DNA of 9,287 nucleotides. It comes from an uncultured Lachnospiraceae bacterium. Lineage in GTDB: Bacteria; Bacillota; Clostridia; Lachnospirales; Lachnospiraceae. The stretch lies in the NCBI GenBank assembly GCA_905236925.1, contig CAJOQS010000051.1:1-9287 (forward strand). Direction: 5' to 3'. Made by a program: the position numbers and the translations under genes. Under the pieces are notes generated by a model, which was given only the letters and a program-made list of their open reading frames with translations, had not been told where the DNA came from and searched no databases. Of the stretch, positions 1 through 5,109 are shown in pieces (within the stretch, counting starts at the first letter, position 1; each line of letters starts with the position of its first letter).

Positions 1-959
1 ATTATCTCCTCGAAGGTGATTACGAGGAAACAGGCTTCGTAACAGTACACAGTACATTGGGACATCAGTACAATTATATTAAAGCCGATGGCATCTATTA
101 TTTTGTAGACTTCACGGATTTCACAAGTGAAAATGGCAGAAATAGTGAAGCTAAGTTTGAACTCTGTAGACTTCTTCAGGACAAATTGAATGGATATGAT
201 AATAAGGAGCATATCAAAGAATATAAAGAATATTTTGATAATTACCTTAATACTATTTGTTTCTGGTCAGGAAAAAGTCTTGATGATCCTTCTGCTACGA
301 AAGCGGCATTAATCCATGATACTTATATGGAGAAAAATAACAGGGATCATTTAGACTGGGGATGGACAGAGGAAAATACCTCATATATTTGGGCTACCAA
401 GTATTATGAGGGTATGGAAGGCTCGAACATTTCCTTCCTCGTTGAAGATTGTAATCAGGGTGCAAATACCCTTAAATCTGATATCCTTAATTATAACGGA
501 ATTTCATACAAACTTAACTATCTGGCTATCAGCCATCCCGAATATACAAAGTACCAAACTTTGTATATTGATAGCACAGGTAAGAGAATGGGAACACCTT
601 TCAAAGAAATCGCTCCTGTAGAGTTAAGGTTAGTTCCCTTCTTCTGTGAAGTAAGTCCTGAAGCACAGAAGATAATTGACAGTCAGGAGACATATATGGA
701 GAAGATGTACAGGCAAATGAAAGGTAATTCAGAAACGCCTGTAATTATTGAATTTTCTGATACAGAGAAGTCCACAATGGACAAATCGTATCAGAATAAA
801 TTCTCTCCCTTCAACAAGGAAGTAAGAATTGGATCTCTTTGGGCATGGCAGAGATTCATTGATTATACTTGCATAGTTGAAGGAAGAATGTCTCTTGATG
901 AATTTGCTAAGATGTTCGATATGGAGAACTTCTATGGCACTAAGCTTGTTAAGAGATAA
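1..959 (+). CDS. C-terminal part of a transglutaminase-like domain protein (5' end outside window)
   Basis: The frame is open from the left edge (first full codon at position 3) to the TAA at 957-959, so 318 residues are visible and the true start lies upstream. A TTG at 57 could be read as a start but has no ribosome site, and the coding pattern continues before it. The first visible stretch contains GHQYNYIKADG followed by YYFVDFTDF. This is the usual arrangement of the catalytic His and Asp in transglutaminase-like (TGc) cysteine-protease-fold domains; the Cys part would be upstream. The following roughly 270 residues are soluble, rich in Tyr, Asn, Glu and Lys, with no membrane span or repeat I can name. 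The gene is clearly more AT-rich than its downstream neighbours. The TGc assignment rests on a short segment; the rest is unrecognised. Known TGc proteins act as proteases, peptidases or cross-linkers, and no substrate can be inferred here. Confidence 0.6.
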   Translation, partial: YLLEGDYEETGFVTVHSTLGHQYNYIKADGIYYFVDFTDFTSENGRNSEAKFELCRLLQDKLNGYDNKEHIKEYKEYFDNYLNTICFWSGKSLDDPSATKAALIHDTYMEKNNRDHLDWGWTEENTSYIWATKYYEGMEGSNISFLVEDCNQGANTLKSDILNYNGISYKLNYLAISHPEYTKYQTLYIDSTGKRMGTPFKEIAPVELRLVPFFCEVSPEAQKIIDSQETYMEKMYRQMKGNSETPVIIEFSDTEKSTMDKSYQNKFSPFNKEVRIGSLWAWQRFIDYTCIVEGRMSLDEFAKMFDMENFYGTKLVKR

Positions 960-989
960 TTAAAAAGATATTTTTGGACAAATACGTTA

Positions 990-998
990 TGTTATAAT
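990..998 (+). promoter_or_regulatory. extended -10 promoter upstream of the metallopeptidase gene
   Basis: TGT followed by a perfect TATAAT (993-998) makes an extended -10 element. No good -35 box sits 16-18 bases upstream; the nearby TTGGAC at 974 would leave only 13 bases of spacing. Expected transcription start is near 1005, giving a short leader of about 40 bases before the gene at 1046. It is the only clear promoter in the 86-base gap. Confidence 0.55.
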
Positions 999-1045
999 GT
1001 TTCAAGGTACTATAGACTATGTATACTCTTTAGCTTTGAATTCAA

Positions 1046-1609
1046 ATGATGCAGACAAATACAATTGAATACACAATCATACGCAGCAATCGCCGTTCTG
1101 TTTCACTGGTCATCGATGCCGATGCGAGACTCACGGTCCGGGCGCCTTACCGGATGCCTGACAGGGCTGTGGCGGAGTTCGTTGCTTCAAAACAAAAATG
1201 GATAGAAAAGCATCTGGAGCAGATGCGGCAAAGAGCTGAGAACCGGGCGGCGGCTCCGACATTTACGAAAGAAGAGCGCGAGGCTCTGCTCCGGAGGGCC
1301 ATGGAGATCATTCCCGTGAAAGTGGCGCATTTCGCAAAGATCATAGGGGTTGCGTACGGGAGAATAACCATCCGTAATCAGAAAACACTGTGGGGAAGCT
1401 GCAGCACAAAGGGGAATCTGAACTTTAATTATATGCTCGCAGCGCTGCCCGATGAAGTGGTCGACTACGTTGTTGTTCATGAGCTCTGTCACAGAAAAGA
1501 GATGAACCATTCCCCGAAGTTCTGGGCCGAAGTGGAAAAAGTTGTCCCTGACTGCAAGCGCATCAGAAAGTGGCTTAAAGAAGAAGGTTCGGTTTTTCTG
1601 GAAAGGTAA
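1046..1609 (+). CDS. YgjP/DUF45-type zinc metallopeptidase (M48/SprT-like fold)
   Basis: This 187-residue soluble protein carries the zinc-protease signature HELCH at residues 145-149, followed by NHSPKFW with a third likely zinc ligand at His155. Glu146 would be the catalytic base. The segment LWGSCS at 115-120, then a conserved Asn/Phe/Asn stretch, is typical of the YgjP-type DUF45 family, as is the basic N-terminal half with RRSVSL and RAP segments. The length fits a family of roughly 160-240 residues. The physiological substrate is not established for most members; the E. coli relative has been annotated as a UTP pyrophosphatase, which I would not transfer without biochemistry. Tandem ATGs at 1046 and 1049 are both possible starts, and neither has a clear Shine-Dalgarno sequence. 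A promoter at 990-998 suggests it is transcribed on its own. No terminator is visible after it. Confidence 0.88.
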   Translation: MMQTNTIEYTIIRSNRRSVSLVIDADARLTVRAPYRMPDRAVAEFVASKQKWIEKHLEQMRQRAENRAAAPTFTKEEREALLRRAMEIIPVKVAHFAKIIGVAYGRITIRNQKTLWGSCSTKGNLNFNYMLAALPDEVVDYVVVHELCHRKEMNHSPKFWAEVEKVVPDCKRIRKWLKEEGSVFLER

Positions 1610-1673
1610 GCAAAATACGATGCCTCATTTCGGACCAAAGATTCTTCCGCCGAACTCGAAAAAACTCTTTTAT

Positions 1674-1703
1674 TATTCTTTCGGCAAGCGTATAGTAAGA
1701 ATA
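1674..1703 (+). promoter_or_regulatory. possible promoter and inverted repeat before the YczE-like gene
   Basis: TATTCTT at 1674-1680 and AAGAATA at 1697-1703 form a perfect 7-base inverted repeat with a 16-base spacer. Inside it, TATAGT at 1691-1696 is a 5/6 match to a -10 box, with a poor -35 (TTTTAT, 1668-1673) at 17 bases. The arrangement could be a regulated promoter, but each part is weak, and the 1610-1743 gap shows nothing stronger. Confidence 0.25.
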
Positions 1704-1743
1704 GTTTGTTTACAGATGAAAAATGGAAAGGTCTTGTAATGAA

Positions 1744-2436
1744 ATGTTTACTAACAGCAGGCTGAAAGAAAACGGTACCGGCAGAGCAATTGCTGTAAAT
1801 ATGATATTGGCGGCAATCAGTTTATTTGTAAATGGGTTCGGCGTATATCTGACGATTCAGGCCAACATCGGAGCCGGTCCATGGGACGTCCTGAACATAG
1901 GCGTATCAAAAAGCCTTGGGATACTATATGGAACCGCCTCGATCATTATCTCGTACACTATTCTCGGGATCGATATTTTATTGAAGGAACCGATAGGAAT
2001 TGCAATGTTTATTGATGCGTTTGTAGTGGGAAAGGCAGTGGATTTCTTTAACAGGATCAACGCTGTTCCCAAGTGCACCTCAATAAAAACGGGAATTCCG
2101 GTCATGCTTATCGGCCTTGTCATCATGGCATATACTCAGTACACCTATATGAGCGCGTCGCTGGGATGCGGACCGCGCGACACACTTCTTGTGGCCCTCG
2201 CAAAAAGGGCGAAAAAAATACCGATCGGCGCTGTCAGCATCGCGCTTCTCAGCCTTGCAACATTTATCGGATGGCTTCTTGGCGGTCCGGTCGGGATAGG
2301 AACGCTGATATGTGCTTTTTGTGCAGGCCCGATAATGCAGATGGCTTTTACAACTGTGAGATTCGACGCGACACATGTGCATCACCAGCATCTTGCTGCT
2401 TCCGTCAGGGTGTTCATGCATAGAGAAAGGGCATGA
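1744..2436 (+). CDS. YczE/YitT-type integral membrane protein
   Basis: A hydrophobic protein of 230 residues from the ATG at 1744, with about five or six membrane spans. The signature is a segment GAGPWDVL shortly after the first span and a second related one, GCGPRDTL, in the second half. Each is followed by a hydrophobic stretch beginning GTASI or GAVSI. This internal two-fold repeat is what I recognise as the YczE-type DUF161-like membrane family, whose transport or regulatory role is unsettled. The C-terminal tail is His-rich (THVHHQHL) and then basic, presumably cytoplasmic. The start is uncertain: 1744 has GGAAAGG about 12 bases upstream, which is far; an in-frame ATG at 1723 would add seven residues but has no ribosome site. 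The next gene begins 30 bases after its stop, so the two are probably co-transcribed. Confidence 0.82.
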   Translation: MFTNSRLKENGTGRAIAVNMILAAISLFVNGFGVYLTIQANIGAGPWDVLNIGVSKSLGILYGTASIIISYTILGIDILLKEPIGIAMFIDAFVVGKAVDFFNRINAVPKCTSIKTGIPVMLIGLVIMAYTQYTYMSASLGCGPRDTLLVALAKRAKKIPIGAVSIALLSLATFIGWLLGGPVGIGTLICAFCAGPIMQMAFTTVRFDATHVHHQHLAASVRVFMHRERA

Positions 2437-2466
2437 GGCCGGTCATTTTGAAGGAGAACCGATTTG

Positions 2467-3123
2467 ATGAGGGTTGTAGACACAAATGGCATTTCTAATA
2501 TCGCACCCGTCCCGGGAGCCACGAGCGAGTGGTATTACGGAATCGATTACGAGCATGGCGACCTCTATGAGGCGGAAGAACTGTTCAGGAGAGGAAACAC
2601 GATAAAGGGCAGAAAACTGTGCCTTGTTCATTATCCGGACGGCGCGGTCTACGAGCCCGTACCGAAAACAGAAGGCCATTACTGCGAAGAACCGGTCTGT
2701 TACGAGGAGAGTATCTACATATTAAATGTGGATTTTCCGCATGGCCTGATACAGATAATCCGCTTCGGCTGCAGGGATCACAAAACCGCGGTCCACGCGG
2801 AAATTCCGCTTTCTTCCGTGAAGGATTGTTATAATCTCAGCCTGCAGATCGCCCCGCTTACGCTTTCGAGGCAGTGCGTGGGAGATAATGAATTTGAGAT
2901 CATCTGGCCGGAAAGAACAGGCTTCGGGATGGACGATCACGACTCTTTCTACTTACGAGATGGGAACAGGCTGTTATTCAGCCGATGGCATGAAGAGGGG
3001 GAAGGTGAAGATTACAGGTACTGGGAAGAAATCGTTGTCAGGGACCTTGAAGGAAATGTGGTTGAAACCCTTCCCGGCGACGTAAAGCTGATGCCGAACG
3101 GAGAGTTGTGGCATCTGAGGTAG
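2467..3123 (+). CDS. hypothetical protein, 218 residues, soluble
   Basis: I do not recognise this family. The start is the ATG at 2467, preceded by AAGGAG at 2451-2456 with ten bases of spacing; a TTG immediately before it at 2464 is also in frame. The protein is acidic, rich in Tyr, Trp, Glu and Gly, and lacks a signal peptide or membrane span, so it is probably cytoplasmic. Short hydrophobic strands separated by turns with Asp-Gly or Gly-Asn (for example YPDGAVYEP, YLRDGNRLLF and DLEGNVVETL) suggest a mostly beta structure, perhaps a few propeller-like blades, but this is only an impression. It lies 30 bases downstream of the YczE-like membrane protein on the same strand, so the pair is probably one transcript. 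No hairpin terminator follows; the next promoter begins about 25 bases after its stop. Confidence 0.75.
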   Translation: MRVVDTNGISNIAPVPGATSEWYYGIDYEHGDLYEAEELFRRGNTIKGRKLCLVHYPDGAVYEPVPKTEGHYCEEPVCYEESIYILNVDFPHGLIQIIRFGCRDHKTAVHAEIPLSSVKDCYNLSLQIAPLTLSRQCVGDNEFEIIWPERTGFGMDDHDSFYLRDGNRLLFSRWHEEGEGEDYRYWEEIVVRDLEGNVVETLPGDVKLMPNGELWHLR

Positions 3124-3147
3124 GGGAATTCTTTTTACTGCTGAGTA

Positions 3148-3156
3148 TGGTATAAT
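3148..3156 (+). promoter_or_regulatory. extended -10 promoter of the small membrane protein gene
   Basis: TGG followed by perfect TATAAT (3151-3156) forms an extended -10. There is no recognisable -35 at 16-18 bases. Just downstream, around the expected start point, CCTGTCAC is repeated twice in tandem (3160-3175). The promoter would drive the 43-residue gene at 3208 after a leader of about 45 bases. Confidence 0.55.
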
Positions 3157-3207
3157 ATCCCTGTCACCCTGTCACCACGGAACTCACTTTGCTCGGAGGA
3201 AAGTCTT

Positions 3208-3339
3208 ATGAATAAGAAAAACAACGGGAATGCGAAACTCTGGAAAATAATGGCGATACTGCTTCTGGTTTCTTCTGTATTCGGGTTCGCGGCTTTTCTG
3301 GTAGGAAGGGCTGCGTACGGAAAGACCATTGAATGTTAA
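3208..3339 (+). CDS. 43-residue single-pass membrane microprotein
   Basis: A short frame from ATG 3208 to TAA 3337-3339. It has a good ribosome site (GGAGG at 3196-3200, seven bases before the ATG) and an extended -10 promoter at 3148-3156. The product begins with a basic, polar head MNKKNNGNAKLWK, then about 21 hydrophobic residues (roughly 14-34, including ILLLVSSVFGF). It ends with a short tail containing GRAAYGKTIEC. This predicts one membrane helix with the N terminus inside and a small external tail ending in a lone Cys. It has no lipobox, since the Cys is at the very C terminus, and no recognised family. The coding case rests on the Shine-Dalgarno, promoter, start and clean helix. It could instead be a remnant of a longer signal-peptide protein, but I see no continuation of such a protein downstream. 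Confidence 0.62.
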   Translation: MNKKNNGNAKLWKIMAILLLVSSVFGFAAFLVGRAAYGKTIEC

Positions 3340-3365
3340 AGCACGCAGATGTCGAAAAAACTGCT

Positions 3366-3392
3366 GCGGGTCCCGCGGATCTATGCTATAAT
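3366..3392 (+). promoter_or_regulatory. flavodoxin promoter with operator-like near-palindrome
   Basis: TGC then perfect TATAAT (3387-3392) is an extended -10. In place of a -35 box, GCGGG-T-CCCGC at 3366-3376 is an 11-base dyad whose single-base centre is too short for an RNA loop, so a protein-binding site is more plausible than a hairpin. Expected transcription start is near 3399, leaving a leader of about 110 bases before the flavodoxin gene. Confidence 0.45.
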
Positions 3393-3399
3393 GGCGTCA

Positions 3400-3508
3400 T
3401 GTAAAAAGTTTACGGCCCGATCTGCCCCTACGGCGTGAAGCAACAGCAGGACATACCCCCGTGCGGCAGGTTCAACCCACATCACAAGCAGGAACAGGAG
3501 GAAGCGTC
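3400..3508 (+). other. leader of the flavodoxin gene, possibly structured
   Basis: The untranslated stretch can form a small hairpin GTAAA/TTTAC just after the start point (around 3401-3413). It can also form a longer-range pairing of CTGCC (3422-3426) with GGCAG (3465-3469). I do not recognise any known riboswitch consensus in it. It ends in AGGAGG (3496-3501), the ribosome site of the flavodoxin gene. Confidence 0.25.
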
Positions 3509-3916
3509 ATGACGTATGCAGTTAGGTATTATACAAAAACCGGAAACACGAAGCGGCTTGCGGAGGCCATCGCGAAGGAACTCGGAGTGGAAGCACTGCC
3601 GATCAGCGAGCCTGTAAGCGAAGCGGTGGATTATCTGTTTTTGGGAAATTCATATTATGCGTTCAGCATCGATCCGGAAGTGAAGGCATTTGTGGCTTCG
3701 CTTGACAAGAACAAGGTCGGAAAGATAGTCAATTTCGGTTCTGCCGCGATGCTGAATTCAACCTATAAAAAAGTAAAGGCTGTCGCCGACAAGGCCGGCA
3801 TCGCAATGGACGAGAAGGAATTCCACTGCAAGGGCGAGTTCAAGGGCATACATAAGGGCAAACCCGATGCAGATGATCTGGCTGCCGCAGCGCAGTTCGC
3901 GAAGCAGTACAAGTAA
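3509..3916 (+). CDS. short flavodoxin / flavodoxin-like FMN electron carrier
   Basis: The start is ATG 3509, seven bases after AGGAGG (3496-3501); an upstream in-frame GTG at 3461 lacks a ribosome site. The 135-residue product has a beta strand, then TKTGNT at residues 9-14, the FMN phosphate-binding loop of flavodoxins (T/S-x-T-G-x-T). Later come the second and third flavin-contacting regions, around GNSYYAF and FGSAAMLNSTY, and a C-terminal FHCKGEF segment followed by a Lys-rich stretch. This pattern is common in small clostridial flavodoxin-fold proteins. The length matches short-chain flavodoxins (about 140 residues). It should carry one FMN and shuttle electrons in the cytoplasm; the redox partner is not evident. 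It has its own promoter with a dyad over the -35 region. The dehydrogenase downstream has a separate promoter, so they are neighbours rather than a clear operon. Confidence 0.88.
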   Translation: MTYAVRYYTKTGNTKRLAEAIAKELGVEALPISEPVSEAVDYLFLGNSYYAFSIDPEVKAFVASLDKNKVGKIVNFGSAAMLNSTYKKVKAVADKAGIAMDEKEFHCKGEFKGIHKGKPDADDLAAAAQFAKQYK

Positions 3917-3951
3917 GCCAAACAATCAGTGCGCAACATATCGATACGCTA

Positions 3952-3980
3952 TTGACAAATTTAATCCTCTGTGCCATATT
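3952..3980 (+). promoter_or_regulatory. sigma-A type promoter of the dehydrogenase gene
   Basis: A perfect -35 TTGACA (3952-3957) is followed at 17 bases by CATATT (3975-3980), a 4/6 -10 box; TATTAT at 3977 would give 19 bases. The start point would be near 3987. That places the 10-base perfect palindrome ATTCGCGAAT (3983-3992) right over it. Confidence 0.6.
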
Positions 3981-3982
3981 AT

Positions 3983-4040
3983 ATTCGCGAATTGCTGAAC
4001 GATTCGCCCGATCGACAAAGACTCGACTCGGATTGAGTCT
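3983..4040 (+). promoter_or_regulatory. candidate operator and leader hairpin before the dehydrogenase
   Basis: Two dyads lie in the leader. ATTCGCGAAT (3983-3992) is a perfect palindrome at the predicted start point, well placed for a repressor. AGACTC (4019-4024) pairs with GAGTCT (4035-4040) around a 10-base loop; it could be a weak RNA hairpin or a second protein site. No T-run follows it, so it is not a terminator. Confidence 0.35.
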
Positions 4041-4068
4041 AATAATATACGTATGGAGGAAAGTAACA

Positions 4069-4809
4069 ATGGGAAAGCTTGACGGAAAAGTTGCAATCAT
4101 TACCGGGTCCACATCCGGCATGGGAAGAGACACCGCTTATCTTTTCGCGAAGGAAGGCGCTAAGGTTGTAGTTACGGGACGTAATGAAGAACGCGCCAAG
4201 GCAGTAGTTGACAAGATCAAGGCTGACGGCGGCGAGGCAATATATGTTATCGCGGATACCGCAAAGCGCGAATCAGCTAAGAAGATCTACGACGAGACCA
4301 TGAAAGCATACGGCACGGTTGACGTCCTTATCAACAATGCAGGCCAGCTCAGCCTTACTCCCGTACAGGAGATCACTCTTGAGGAGTGGGACGCCGTATT
4401 CAACGTAAACCTGACCACGGCTCTGCTCCTTACCCAGTACTGCGAACCCGAGCTTAAGAAGAACAACGGACATATCGTAAATATCTCATCTGTAGCCGGA
4501 ACTGCTGCAAAGTGGGGCCCTATCGCTTACTGCACCAGCAAGTTCGCAATGGTCGGCATGACAAGGGCAATGGCTCGTGAAATGGGACCTGAGATCCACG
4601 TTAACGGTATCTGCCCCGGAGCTATCCGCACTGCTATGCTTGAGGGCTGCGGCGCTGACCAGACAATCGAGTTCATGAAGGCAACCGCTCCCTTAAAGAG
4701 AGTCGGCGAGGGCAGCGAGATCGCTACCGCTTGTCTGTTCTTCTCGACAGATGATTCCAGCTTTATCACGGGCCAGCTGCTTCGCGTAGATGGCGGTGTT
4801 GATGCTTGA
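4069..4809 (+). CDS. short-chain dehydrogenase/reductase (classical SDR, FabG-like)
   Basis: ATG 4069 follows GGAGG (4055-4059) at nine bases; the frame is open further upstream but that part holds the promoter and is not coding. The 246-residue product is a textbook classical SDR. The Rossmann motif TGSTSGMG lies at residues 12-19 and NNAG at 89-92. The likely active site is Asn114, Ser141, Tyr154 and Lys158 (YCTSK), followed by the PG motif after strand six and a C-terminal GQLLRVDGG segment. Arg38 after the second strand favours NADP(H), as in FabG-type enzymes, though this is inference. The substrate cannot be read from the sequence: 3-oxoacyl, sugar, alcohol or steroid carbonyls are all used by close relatives. 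No acyl-carrier or fatty acid genes adjoin it, so a dedicated FabG is less likely. Its codon choice is strongly biased, suggesting good expression. It is a monocistronic unit with its own promoter and terminator. Confidence 0.93.
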   Translation: MGKLDGKVAIITGSTSGMGRDTAYLFAKEGAKVVVTGRNEERAKAVVDKIKADGGEAIYVIADTAKRESAKKIYDETMKAYGTVDVLINNAGQLSLTPVQEITLEEWDAVFNVNLTTALLLTQYCEPELKKNNGHIVNISSVAGTAAKWGPIAYCTSKFAMVGMTRAMAREMGPEIHVNGICPGAIRTAMLEGCGADQTIEFMKATAPLKRVGEGSEIATACLFFSTDDSSFITGQLLRVDGGVDA

Positions 4810-4842
4810 TCGCATCCCACAACCCAATAAATACAACAACCG

Positions 4843-4875
4843 AAAGACATGGCACCCCCGCCATGTCTTTTCTTT
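4843..4875 (+). terminator. intrinsic terminator after the dehydrogenase
   Basis: AAAGACATGGC (4843-4853) pairs perfectly with GCCATGTCTTT (4860-4870), an 11-base stem with a six-base loop, followed by TCTTT so that the T-rich run spans about 4868-4875. This is a strong Rho-independent terminator, and because the left arm begins with A-residues it may also work on the opposite strand. Confidence 0.9.
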
Positions 4876-5109
4876 ATGAAAAAACACGGCGCAGCCATCC
4901 CCACGGGCTCTTTCACTTATGCAATAATGCCGTCACAGCCATCCTACTGCATCTTTCGTTTATGGCAAAATCCTCCGTCGACTCCACCATTTGTAAAAGT
5001 TTTATAAAATCGTTTCGCGTTTTCTTGAACAAAAACCGCGTTTCACTTATAATGCACATACTCTAGTTTCCCGCAGTTCCCGCAACAACCCCTTAAGGAG
5101 GTGCCCGGA
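4876..5109 (+). promoter_or_regulatory. chemoreceptor promoter region and upstream spacer
   Basis: With the terminator before it, this fills the 300-base gap between dehydrogenase and chemoreceptor. 4876-4990 shows nothing I can assign. An AT-rich patch with the palindrome TTTTATAAAA (5000-5009) may act as an UP element. TTGAAC (5025-5030), 17 bases, then TATAAT (5048-5053) is a near-consensus sigma-A promoter with a start point near 5060. I found no TAAA/GCCGATAA pair for the motility sigma factor SigD. AAGGAGGT (5095-5102) is the ribosome site. Confidence 0.7.

Noticed and set aside
1649..1685. The GCCGAA/TTCGGC inverted repeat after the metallopeptidase as a terminator
   Set aside because: Six pairs around a 25-base loop without a following T-run is not a credible intrinsic terminator.
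1542..1739. A 65-codon open frame overlapping the metallopeptidase end
   Set aside because: It starts in another frame inside the metallopeptidase, has no ribosome site, and its protein looks like random translation of AT-rich spacer.
4806..5066. An 86-codon open frame after the dehydrogenase
   Set aside because: It runs through the terminator hairpin and the chemoreceptor promoter, has no ribosome site and shows no coding-like composition.
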